Assembly: GCA_025201365.1 (NCBI GenBank)
Contig: JAIXMF010000003.1
Span: 558,001-622,000 of the forward strand
Origin: Syncephalis plumigaleata
Lineage: Eukaryota; Zoopagomycota; Zoopagomycetes; Zoopagales; Piptocephalidaceae
Reading direction: 5' to 3'
DNA length: 64,000 bases
Each line of letters starts with the position of its first letter. The stretch's first letter is position 1. Under the pieces are notes generated by a model. The model ran no database searches. It was not told the origin of the DNA and saw nothing but the letters and a program-made list of their open reading frames with translations. Shown one piece after another: positions 25,615 through 37,355 of the stretch. Both the position numbers and the translations under genes were made by a program.

Positions 25615-28164
25615 ATTCGATATTATCAACACTATGAACCGTAATCACATACACACAAGCTACAACTGATATTGTTATTATTATTATTACTATTACTATT
25701 ACTATTATTAACTCTCTAGTAATGATCGTTTCCTTGTACTATTCAATGCTTATTCTGCTACTTTATATAAACATAATAAAAATTGATCCATTGGTTTCTA
25801 TCTTTTTTACATTGAATCGTAAATAATTCATACGAGAACACCTGTCCCTTATCTAAAAATACAATTGACCAGTAAGCAGATACGCTTTTTTGGTTCTCTT
25901 CTTAATCTGCTAAACCATATTGTCATATCAAGTGTCAAATAAACTATCCCTTGTGGTTTACTTGTTCTTGTTTCAACAGGCAAGTAGACCAAACCAAACA
26001 AGCATTCTGCTAAACAAGGATTGTCTGACGATCTTGATGCGATGTTTGGAATCAATGAACTCCAAGTTAACACACACATACACACACAAGTTGTTCCTTA
26101 ACAACAACGGCACCTTCCCCTCATTCTTATGCATGCGCGCTCTCTCTCTCTCGTTTCGTCTCTCATATCATTTACGATTCATTGATTTGTTTATCACACA
26201 CGTACACACACACACACACACACACATGCGTGCAAGTTTGAAAACCCAAACATTATCCATCTAGTTTACATGGTCGCGTATCATAATCATGCCATACATT
26301 TGTTTTACATCACAATACACCTATAACACATACAACACCATATGCACATGCATGACTCGACCCTAGTTTGTAAAGGTGAATCCTGTAGTCGGCTAGTTAG
26401 TTAGTTAGTCGATTAGTTAGTTGTGATTGATACTGTTTTAAATAGGACAGGGTGTTAGTTTCGGACACGCCTTTCTTTTAACACCATTTAGACGTCTGCT
26501 CTCTCTCTTCGTTTCGTTTCGTTTCTTTTCCTTTCTTTCTTGTGCGTGTCGTTATTGTCGTCGTCTTGGTCCATTTTAGTTAGTGAATTGATTCTCAACG
26601 CTACATTTTAGTAACATCTTTCTTTCTTACTATTCAAATCAATATTCGAATTGACGACAAGTCTGCTTATATCCATTTCTGGTATATTAGGCGGTGTTTT
26701 TTTTATTTCATTCCTTCTTATACCGTGGCATCTCTTCCTTTTGGTAGCAATAGCTTCTTTCATTTGCTTTTCTCTTTCGCAGCAAGTACTACTACTACTA
26801 CAACCATTCTTCATTTCTTTGCATTCTCTGCCATTGCTATTCCATCATTGATATTCATTTATCGTTCATATCAAATCAACTTGACCAGCTATTGAATTGC
26901 TTATTGTTATTATTGTGCACAGTTCTTTAGATTATCTTTTAGGTAAGATTAAATAGGAAATTATCTACTAGGAGTACATGTACCACCTTGCATCAACTAA
27001 CCACAACTCGTAAATGAACGAATGAATGAATATGAATGAATGGTTACACTATTATAGTCACAAGTGCGGTCTTACAGAAGATACGTCAACGGTGTTTCCA
27101 TCATTATTATCAACATCATCAACACTACTACTATCATCAGCATCAATTGGGAGACATAGCATTAGACAATCGTATAACAGCAACAGCAAGCACCCGTATA
27201 TCTCTTTACTTGCCTCATTATTGTAAAGAGTAAGTGAATGAGTGAGTGAGTGTGGATTCATAGTATCTATCATTCCTTCCTTCCATTCTTCTTGTTCTTC
27301 TCTTCGTTGAGTACAACGCGCGTAGAGCAGGCTCGCGTGCATTTCCCAATTTGCCATCCATTTGAGTTTATACCAGTTATCGTTGCGTGATAAACTACTA
27401 CTACTGCTACTGCTCTCTCTCTTGCTCTTTTTTTGTATAGAGCATTAACATATTGAATACTTTTACACCATTCCACATTTCATTCATCCACCCATTTGCA
27501 CACACACACACCGCACATTCGTACACACTCATACGCACACACACATACGCACACATTGATTTCATTCATTCATCCACCCATCATTGCCCATTTGCACTCT
27601 TACTTCCTCTCTCTCTCTCTCTTACTCGCTCTCGCTCGCTCGCACTTTCAAGCCTTCACACCTCTTTCTCTCTTTCTATTATATCGCGACTCTCGAGCAG
27701 TTGGATTGCGTGATCTCATCTTGTTGCTAGCTGGCTGGCTTGTTGTGCACCGTAACACCTGGATAATACTACTACTATTATACGCCAGTGCCGCAGCTTC
27801 CCATCTACGAAACTATTCTCCTACTTACCATCCATTGTCGCCATTCCTATTGGAGCCTTAGCCTTTCATTACTGGTAAGTAGTAGACAAAGTAATTAGAT
27901 GTCACTGGTGCATACACCCACTCTTCTCCTCAACCATACTGTATTTGGTATTTGGTTAAGATGAGAGTGAAAGTGAGAGAGCAAGCATGAAGAACCCTTG
28001 AACACGTGTTATTAACCAAGCACACATCTTGCTTGTATTTTGCATATATTGTATGCATCTATGCTTACTTTCCGGGGTGATGAACCATATATGTATATAT
28101 TTCTTGTTCAATAATACTAATACTAATACTAATACCAATATTACTATTAGTTGTAGTTGCTACC
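25615..28164. other. Intergenic region and probable 5' leader of the PKA gene
   Basis: The region contains simple repeats, such as AC runs at 26204-26226 and near 27493-27545, and many CT tracts. No protein-like frame was found. A donor GTAAGT at 27875 and a TTAG acceptor at 28147-28150, just before the PKA start codon, suggest an intron of about 276 bp in the leader. Confidence 0.4.
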
Positions 28165-30072
28165 ATGTCGTTTCTCAACAAGATTGGCCCTAGTGGCAAA
28201 GCCTACTCAGTAACCATACCGGGAGCGTCGTCTAACTATGTTTATCATAAGCAGCCGCAGCAAGCACAACAACAACAACCATCACCATCACAGATCGGAT
28301 CGATCAAGGAACAGTATAATGATCCGCAACAGTCACATCACAATAACGGCTACTACTCGCCTACTAGTAATCATCATGGTGCCGTTACTTCTGCTACAAC
28401 TACTACCGCTACTACCACTAGTCCTGGTACTATTACTCCTACCGCCTCATTAATGCAGTCGACACATCCGCCTTCTCCACACTCGTATGGTAGTCATCAG
28501 CAACAGCACAGCAACAGCCAGCAGCAGCAGCAACTACCAGCTCATTATCATTCACCACAACAGTATAACTATGGTGGAACTCCGTCGCCGATCACTTCTA
28601 AACCTCCACATCCTCCTGCGCCGTCATCATCATCTGGCTATGGACTATCAATCCAATCGGCACCTCAACCATTATACGATACCGGATATGGCAAGGTAAG
28701 TTATAATGTATACTTGTACGATAAATTGTCGCGCTAACCATAGAACCATTATCATTTGAATAAATACTATGATATGATAGCCATTCCATCGCCTAAACCA
28801 GCTAATGCGGTATCTTCCGGAGGACTTTCAATGATTCCCGAGAGTAGTCACACACATCCGACCTCAATGGCCACGCCGGCACTTCCATCGCCGCCCACAC
28901 ACCCGGCATCGCCCCCATCGCCGCAACAGCAACAGCGTCAGCATGACTCGTCTGGCGTGGATGTCGTGAGTCCTGCTCATTCTTTAAACACATTGGGATC
29001 ATCGACTACGGGGACACCGCGGGTAGACACGCTACAAGGCGTTCATCTCAAGGATTTCCACTTGTCGCGCACACTCGGTACCGGTTCATTTGGCCGTGTC
29101 CACTTGGTGCAACTGAAGAGTACGGGCGCCTACTACGCCATGAAAGTGCTCAAGAAATCGGAGGTGGTCCGGCTTAAGCAGGTCGAGCATATTGTCAATG
29201 AAAAATCAATCTTGGAGCGTACACGGCATCCGTTCCTCGTCAATCTACTGGCAACCTTCCAGGATTCAGTGAATCTTTACATGATTATGGAATACGTTGT
29301 AGGCGGCGAGATGTTTACTTATTTACGAAAATTCCAGGTAAGCACACGCGCATATTATTCATTTGTGTCCACCCGCACTATGTTAGGCTAACGCGCAAGC
29401 ATGTCACCGTTGCAATACTAGCGTTTCCCAAATCATGTTGCCAAATTCTACGCGGCACAAGTGGTACTAGCGTTCGAGTATCTCCACTCGCTAGATGTCA
29501 TCTATCGTGATTTGAAACCGGAAAATTTATTGCTTAGTGCATCGGGCAACGTGAAGATCACCGATTTTGGCTTTGCCAAACACGTGCCCGATGTAACGTG
29601 GACACTTTGCGGTACACCCGACTATTTGGCACCCGAGATCATCCAGTCGAAGGGTTACGGCAAAGCGGTCGATTGGTACTCGTTGGGTATTTTAATATTT
29701 GAAATGTTGGCCGGCTATCCGCCATTCTACGATGAGGATCACTTCAAGCTCTACGAGAAGATTCTCATCGGTCGTATTAAATGGCCACCCCACATTGATC
29801 CGCTAGCCAAGGATCTTATTAAGCGATTGCTAGCGGCCGATCTCAGTAAGCGTTATGGTAATCTACGCGGTGGTGTTGAGGATATCAAGCGTCATCGTTG
29901 GTTCGCCGATATTGATTGGGAACAAATGAAGCGACTAGACATTAAGGCACCGGTTATTCCAGTAGTTAAAGGGGCAGGCGACACAAGCAACTTTGATCAG
30001 TATCCCGAGTCAAATGAAGAATACGGACGTGTATGCGAAGATCCGTATAAACAGCTATTTGAAGGATTTTAA
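28165..30072 (+). CDS. cAMP-dependent protein kinase catalytic subunit
   Basis: The AGC-family Ser/Thr kinase of the cAMP pathway, which controls growth and development. Three exons (28165-28695, 28744-29337, 29422-30072) code 591 residues without a frame problem. The first 280 residues are low complexity (Gln, His, Pro, Ser), a common fungal extension. The kinase domain has [17 protein letters not shown], the HRD-equivalent [16 protein letters not shown], and the activation loop [14 protein letters not shown] with its phosphorylatable Thr. The protein ends with the PKA-type hydrophobic motif [10 protein letters not shown]. Those last residues, and the lack of a longer C-terminal tail, separate it from PKC, S6K and Akt. 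Confidence 0.94.
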
Positions 30073-31013
30073 AGGCATATATATATATATATATCTACAT
30101 ATTTATATACTATTTCCTTTTCTTCTTCATCAATTGATTCCTATTTTTTGCGCCTTTTGATCTTTTCGCTTTGTTTCACTCTCACTCACTCTTACTCGCC
30201 TCGTTCAGCAATCATCGTTTGCAGCTATCCACACACACATATATATATCTATATATTTATATGTATGTGTGTATTGCTATCATTAGTATACTATCTACTA
30301 CTATTGCCACTGCGCCACTATTATGCCCACACTATTACTGCAATTACTACTGCCACCGTCATATAACCGCACTATACATCGATCATTCTACAATCACCGC
30401 AAATACCATCGCCATCATGATCACCATTACCATTACCATTATTACAATGCTACAATGCTATAATGCTGCAATGTTACAGTCGCAACACACACACACAATT
30501 ACATATATATATAACAAATATTTCTTACTATCTATCTACTTGTACTTGTAACTAGTACTATTGCTTACTACTACTATTACTACTACTACTACTACTAATA
30601 CAAGTAGGTTTATTTACCATTGACCATAACACAATCAATCAGCCATACATACATACATATATATAATTGTTTCGTTTTTGTTCTTATTTCCATTTAAACT
30701 ATTATTACAGCAATTGTTTGTTTCTACATTTGAACATAAGGCATAACAGTATTGTCACTACTATTATGCCTAGTCAATGATTACTATCATGTCTAGTGTT
30801 TCTATAAATCTATCAATATTCATACGTTTGAATTAGAAAGAAATAGAAGGAAAATAGAGCATATCATTCATGGAACAGCAAAGCAATTAGAATACACGAT
30901 ATTTATTTATAATATTATTATCATGATGCATACTCAAAGATAATTTGATTTTTGCATTACATTTGCCACTGATTCAATTGCTAACTTTGCTTGTTCCTAA
31001 TCATCATCATTAG
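30073..31013. other. Intergenic region between convergent PKA and carrier genes
   Basis: Only 3' ends and simple repeats are seen (TA runs near 30078-30095, CTA/ACT trinucleotides near 30565-30600, TA/CA near 30650). No gene is supported. Confidence 0.5.
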
Positions 31014-32320
31014 TTACATATATACATATACGTTGTTACTACTGCTACTACTTACTAGAAATACGAAGGTTAATATGGTATGCGGTCTAATAAATTAAGA
31101 TTGGATTATGTTAGTATAATTTATGCATTCATTCGTAGTAGTTTCTCCTTACTCACCCAATACGTAGATAGTGTGCACCGATGCCTTTGTACAGGCCAGC
31201 AATACCCTCGGCACGAATAGTCTTGATGAAACAGTCCAATGGACCGCGATACAGCTTGCCAGAACCTGTAATCGGGTCGTGACCTTGATTGTAGACACGC
31301 GTACTCACCACATCGAATGGATTCATGGCGCAGCATACAATGATACCGGTGAGGAATGAGGCAGCCGTATGAGCGAATAAACCATCCGCTAGATGGAATC
31401 GTTGCATTACTGCGTATTTACAACTATCGTAAGTTGTCAATTGTACGGCTGATCCAACGGTAGTACGTAGGATTGCCGCACTTGCACCGTGGAATAGTCC
31501 GGCAATCCCGCCCTCCGCCTTAAATATCGAGTGTAATGCGTGCCACACGCCATGATATTGGTGCTGATGACCCACACCAAGTTGTCGCGAATAACTTTGC
31601 AATCGTGTCTTAATCAAGAATAAGGGACTGCCTAGAAGGGCACCCAGTGCACCGGCAGTACCACCCGCCATAACTCGACACCAAAGTGGATCGACCGCAT
31701 TGGTGGTGTGTGATTGCGATGACCATGTCATTAATTGACGTTTTACAGGTTCATACGAGCCTAGTCTAACGCCGTTCATGGCAATCTGATAGACATAAGC
31801 CGCGCCTAGACCTCGTTGAAGTCCCCTAATACCTTCATGCTTAGCGATGGTAACCAGTCCAGAGAATGTACCCGTGTATAATCGTGTTGTCGTCTTATTG
31901 GCATTAACTAGTAGGGCCTCTTTAGCGATAGGTGGAACGGTCACTATTAACACATAGATATACATATACATGTTAGAATATTAAAGTATCATCGCGTCCA
32001 TTAATGCTACCTTTTCTATTCAACTCTCCTTGTAGTTGCATTCGTGTTTTTACCACCTAGTAATGTGGTTAGTATGTTGTTTACAAGTATGTATACTAGT
32101 ATACTACAAGTGTATGGCTTACCTCTAGTGGATTAGTAATAGTAACTGCACCACAAGCTGCTATAGCACCAGCTACAAAACCTAATGCTGGATACTGTGT
32201 AATGACAGAAGTTTTAGTTGCAGTTGTTTGTTTACCGGTGGCAGTGGAAGTTGAGTCTGCTACTTCAAAATGAACGGTAGCATTTAGATTGCTGCTGCCA
32301 TTTGCTGATGAGTGACCCAT
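31014..32320 (-). CDS. OAC1: Mitochondrial carrier, oxaloacetate/sulfate carrier (Oac1, SLC25A34/35) type
   Basis: Inner-membrane transporter with the usual three repeats of two helices. Exons 32123-32320, 32011-32056, 31157-31943 and 31014-31086 join in frame into 367 residues. The first repeat shows [28 protein letters not shown], the second SPLFLIKTRLQSYS, the third MNPFDVVSTRVYNQG, each a PxD/E-x-x-K/R signature. The opening [14 protein letters not shown] is typical of the Oac1/SLC25A34-35 branch. The last exon gives RIGPHTILTFVFL, the conserved end. An N-terminal extension of about 50 residues, rich in Ser/Thr, precedes the first helix. Exact substrate (oxaloacetate, sulfate, malonate) is inferred from the subfamily. 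Confidence 0.85.
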
Positions 32321-32602
32321 ATTGCAAGTATTAAGTATGAAGGACGTTGCTGCTACAAAGTACAACGGCGGTATTATGTTAAAGAAAGAACGGAGAAGAA
32401 AAAGGAAACAATGAAAAAGGCCGTGTCTATGTGCCTGTGTGTGTGCAACAATATCGGGAGTGGGAAATGTAATAATCGTGGTTTATTAAATTTCTAATAA
32501 AATGAACTGATGCGATATTAGAAGGAAAGAGGACATCATTACATCATTAACAGTAATAACAGCAGCAATAGTAGCAATAATAATAATAGTAAGTAGCATT
32601 TA

Positions 32603-34653
32603 TCACGATAGAAGCCATTCTTGTTGCGAGTCAATGGTAATGAAACGAGTGGCTAAATAGGCAGCAATGCCAATGACGGCAGATGATAGTACTTTGCCTC
32701 CAATATCAAATGAAGAGGTTGGTTTGCGTAATACACCATGCGATGCAAGTGCCGACTTAATCTAAATGACAGTGGAATAGTTTGTTAGTCATGTAGTCAC
32801 CTATTAAAAGAAAGATACCTACCTGAGCAATAGTAGTGGATAATTTAATGTAATTAGGATCGGATGCATTGGTATTCTTACGAGATATTTCATTAAGGAA
32901 ATCGAGAAAGATGCCACGCGTCATGGTCATGTCTTGTGCTTCAGCGATCAACTAACATATACATACATAGATAGATACATAGGTATGAAGCAAATGGTAA
33001 TCAGTCATCGTCATCGTATTTATCTATTACTATAGTAGTATATGAATACTCTAATAGGTGCATACCTTGCAAGCAAGACCTTTACGAATCTTGACATTCT
33101 GCTCGAATACTTGTGGATTATTAAATACAAGTGCCAATGTTGAAATGGCCATTACCTATATGGTTAATAGGGAGGAAATGATGTATTACAATGAGTTCAA
33201 GTTGAATATAATAAAGAGTGATGGGTGGTAAAGGCTAGAATCACTTACTTGAGGAATGGCACAAAAGTTAAATACAGATTGATTACGAATAAGTGACATG
33301 TACTCGATGGCATCTGGAATGTGCATGATAGCATCGAGACACATGTGGTTCAAACAAGCTAATGCCTACAAAGGAAGAAATACGTGTTAATAATTGAAAG
33401 CAGTCTATCTAATTGAGTGTAATTCCTTACTTTGTCACGATGTTCCGGATGACGGAATACCTCTGGATCTTCCGCGTATTTCGACCATATCTCGCGAGGC
33501 CAGAATAGACGACCGTCAATGTGATCCTCGAGGAAATCACGAATGATATTCGTTTTTTGAAGCAGTAATCCCATGGAATTGGAACTATAATCAACGGATA
33601 TCATTTGTTAATCTCTACGTAGTATATCAATGCTACAACTACTTACAGATGTGTTTTCTCACAAATATCGGATCTATCGAGTAAGTTTAGTATACACGTA
33701 TATACACATGATGATGCTTAATAGTTGATGACGATTCTAGCTTACCCTCTAGGCCAGATACAGAGAATAGTTCGCTTAACCCGATACCCACTAGTCCGGC
33801 CACGTAATGACAGTAAAGATCGTAGTCCTCTTTACTCTCCACACGACGTGTACAGAATTCCGCCATGCCATGACCCATACGTCGAGTGATATCAGCGATA
33901 ACTCGTTGATACCTAATAATGTAAGTGGTTGATTAGGCATTCCACATGTAAGAGTAACATTTCATCTACTCACCTTGGTTTAATTTGCAAGAAGAACTCA
34001 ATTACTACGTGGAATTCCGCAAGTACATCTCGATCTTTTTCATTGGGACCAGCTATGATGACAAAAACGGTTAACATACAAATGCATAGTCATCATCATC
34101 ATCATCATCATTGTCACACTAACAATAACAATAATAGGGAACTCAGTAAGGTACTTACATTCTGTAAAGTTCCAGCCTTTTTCAAAGATGTACTCATGAA
34201 AGTGTTGTAGCACAAAAATCTTGCGATCTACCGGTAATGACATGTCATCCTCTACAGGTAGCATTGTATATTAGTATGATAATAATAATGCACTATATTA
34301 ATACTACGACTACCTACCAACTGTGTCTAATGCACGTAGAATTACATAGAATAAGCAAACCTATTGATGATACATGATAATCAATTAGTATCATCATTCT
34401 TACTATTGTTGTTACTGTTCATGTGCTTGTATAACCTACTGGATCCATTAATTCCTCGTCCAGTTCCTTGATAACCGCCGAGAATGAACGTGAAGTTCTA
34501 TTCAATAGGCTATAGCAAACGAAACGCGCCTTGCTAGCAATAGTACCGTCGCGCCACTGCCGGGTTAACAACAGCGCTAGGACGTAGGAATTTGTAGTTT
34601 AACAATGCCAGCAATTCAGCTGGGTGAGTTAAAGCATCAGTAATGGGACTCAT
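32603..34653 (-). CDS. ERG9: Squalene synthase (farnesyl-diphosphate farnesyltransferase)
   Basis: Joins two farnesyl diphosphates to squalene, the first committed step of sterol synthesis, at the ER membrane. Eleven exons run from 34440-34653 to 32603-32761, about 424 residues. Motifs: [14 protein letters not shown], the first Asp motif in [38 protein letters not shown], the second Asp motif in [20 protein letters not shown], and a C-terminal anchor ([18 protein letters not shown]). Frame problems: exon 33647-33673 lacks one base near 33664 (TTT for TTTT), which would restore DPIFCEKTHLSNSMG. Exon 1 has a net shift near 34575 before [11 protein letters not shown]. Both look like consensus errors. 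The unconverted N-terminal segment between the two is therefore uncertain. Confidence 0.93.
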
Positions 34654-34711
34654 GGTATTCGAGAACAAAGTAGTAAAAGTCAATTAGCTGGTTAAGAAGA
34701 GAAACGACGTT

Positions 34712-34755
34712 CAAGTATTAAAGGTTCTATTTCGAAATAGCGCCTTTAATACTTG
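34712..34755. repeat. 44-bp palindrome upstream of squalene synthase
   Basis: Outer arms CAAGTATTAAAGG and CCTTTAATACTTG are perfect reverse complements of 13 bp. The centre CTATTTCGAAATAG is itself a perfect 14-bp palindrome. Only the two bases on each side of the centre fail to pair. It begins 59 bp upstream of the squalene synthase start codon, so it could be a regulator site or a hairpin in the leader. Confidence 0.6.
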
Positions 34756-35055
34756 TAAAAAAGCGGACATAGCGTGTACTTTTCCTTATCACCTTGCGAT
34801 ATCATGTCAGGTCTCGCTAAGCCAATCAATGGGGTATTTAGCGAATCACCTCATCTATTTCTCTGACCAATAATTGACCGTCTATTTCACTGGATGCCAT
34901 ACACACACAGAGAGAGAGACATAGGCACACACACAATAACTTTATTCGTCAAGTATAGTTTAATATCAGGACAGATAAAGCTTTTAGGTAAGAGAAAAGA
35001 GAGAGGATAGATAAGAAACCTACAATTAATACATATAGATAGATATGTATAATTA

Positions 35056-36222
35056 TTAACGTGTTAACTCTAGAAATGCCTGTAGTGTATAGTGAGCATC
35101 ATTGCCCGCATTATGAAGAAAGTAATGATCGATGTGCAAATAATCGAGCATCTTGCCTAGGCTAGTAATTTGTTCGGCTCCCGTGACAGCACAGTGCAAC
35201 TTTGCGGTATCGAGTGTGATGGCCGTTTCGGGCACTTTGACACCGATGCTTTGTAGATATCTAATATCACCCTTGACATCATGTCCAATAAAGACGAGTG
35301 GCGCGTCCGTGTTCAAGTCGGTCTGAATAGTTGCGGCGATCTCTTTCAACGAGGACCATTTCGACGTGCCAAACACGAAATTATCCCGTAGATCCGGTAC
35401 GTAGCGTCCATTACGTAAGGCACGATACTCGGAGACATTATAGTGTTGGTCGAGGTAGCGATCACGACGCGCGTCGTATATACTCCATCCCACCTCGAGT
35501 ACACGCTTCTGATCACGCTCCCATGCCTCGATATCCACCGCAATAAATATATGAGTACCGGCACGTCGTAGATTACGCGCCATCTCCAACGTTTGCTGCA
35601 AACTATGCTGACGCGCCTGGTGTCGGTAGAGTCGATTGTGCTCCTTCATGGCGAGACACACCTCGTTGTACTCTTTTTGAGTAGCGATACGCACCGGTAC
35701 CACACTATGATAGGCGATACGTGACGTGACGGCAGGCAACGCCACCGATAATTGCAACTCGATCTCTGTCTTGATGGCTCGTGCCTGTCCCTCGGTCAGC
35801 AGGATAGATTGCTTACCCTGTGGATCCACACCTATACACACACGAAAGAAAGAAAGAGAAGTAAGCGATTAATAATATTATTATTATTGGTATACTATCC
35901 ATAGTGAGCGTTAACTTCTTTATCGCTTACCTAGACGGAATTCCCATTCGGCATGGTTAATATAAATCTCGGGTACTTTAGTAAGTGCCAACACTTGGTC
36001 TTTTAGCGTTTCTTTATCCAAGAATTTCTTCCATAGTGATTGCATCTGAGTTACGAGAATGAGCACTTCAGCAAGAGGTTTAACATTGGCAGTTGTAGCA
36101 GATGAGCTTGGTAAGGTTGTGCTAATAGTAGTAGTGGTAGTAGTAGTCATACTCTCTTCTGACAATACTGACGTGGTATTGCCATTGTTGTTACTGGTAC
36201 TGAACGAGGTAATAGCACTCAT
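35056..36222 (-). CDS. DEDDh 3'-5' exonuclease-fold protein, Gfd2/YDR514C type
   Basis: Two exons (35931-36222 and 35056-35831) give 355 residues in frame. The N-terminus is a Ser/Thr-rich low-complexity stretch, followed by a helical region. The exonuclease fold occupies the C-terminal half: IFIAVDIEAWERDQKRVLEV (DxE motif), LVFIGHDVKGDIRYLQSIG (second Asp) and FLHNAGNDAHYTLQAFLEL (H...D motif). The order and spacing match the fungal Gfd2-like QDE family of putative 3'-5' exonucleases, whose substrates are not settled. The putative catalytic acidic residues are present, so activity is possible. It is divergently placed relative to the CSC1 gene. Confidence 0.75.
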
Positions 36223-37355
36223 GATAATAGTGAATAGAAAAAAGCAACAATATGAATAAAAATAAATAATGCGACAGCCGCAACAGCAGTACAAGTTAGG
36301 TGATCAAGGAATAAAGCACATGCGTTCATCAATTGTCATGCTATTCACAAAGAGAACATTTCGTTTTCTCTTATCAAGCGTGTGTACATCATTGCGTTGC
36401 TTTCTTCTTTGTTATCTTGCAGCAGTGCTATTTATCTAATACGAGTAAATTACTATTATATACATTATATACTAAGATGTATCTCATTTCATTTCACTTC
36501 ATTAGTAATAATAAGGTAATACATGGACATTCAGTACATTAACAAGTTTACATTTGTTCTAGTTGTTTAGTTTATTGTTTGCGTAAGCATTAAACATAAT
36601 CGACAAACCTTAGGAACACAATAGTCAACATCGATATTGTTATGCTCCAGTTGAAGTAGATGTGAATTCCTATTGAGTATCCGATTCCTTTTTTAACAAA
36701 CCGATTCTAGTATATACTCAATATGTCAATCTCGAATAGTGTCACCTATAATGGATGACGTTTAATGAGCGGTGAGGTGCGTGACTCTTGCGTATGCTGT
36801 ATCACCTTGTTAATCCGCATACACTGCATTCTTTCTTTACTTTTAATCTATACAGTGAGCGTATTTTATTGTCACCTGTTATCTTTCTCTCTCACTCTTT
36901 CTCGCTTCTTTGTATATCAACTACAATAGCAGCAGTGGTAATAGTAGTAGCTCTCTTGTTTATCTATACTCGACGAGCTATTACTACACTTCCTAAACTT
37001 GCTCATCCCTCCCCTTTTACTACACGCATATTCCCATTACCGTGTGTATTGTATTATTCCACTTGTAAACACCACCTATACGACTAGTTGATATATTGCA
37101 CGCGCTCGTCTAGAGTGGAGCATAGTTGTGTCGTGCAGTGTGCAAGAAAGCAAGTAAACGTGAACGTGAACCTGGATAATAACCTCACTCACTCACTCAC
37201 TTATCTTCTCTCTCTCTCTCCACCTCTCTCGTTTCCTGTTTGTCTCAAGCTCGTTTTTCTTCTTCTTCTTCTTACGCTTAGCAATTTTACTTCATTATTT
37301 ATTGGTCACCTTTATCTCCACGTATTGTGCATAGCTCACCTCGTTATTCTCAGCA
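36223..37355. other. Intergenic region between divergent exonuclease and CSC1 genes
   Basis: No gene recognised. CT-rich tracts near 36885-36900 and 37200-37260 precede the CSC1-like start and are typical of promoter and leader sequence in this window. Confidence 0.4.
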
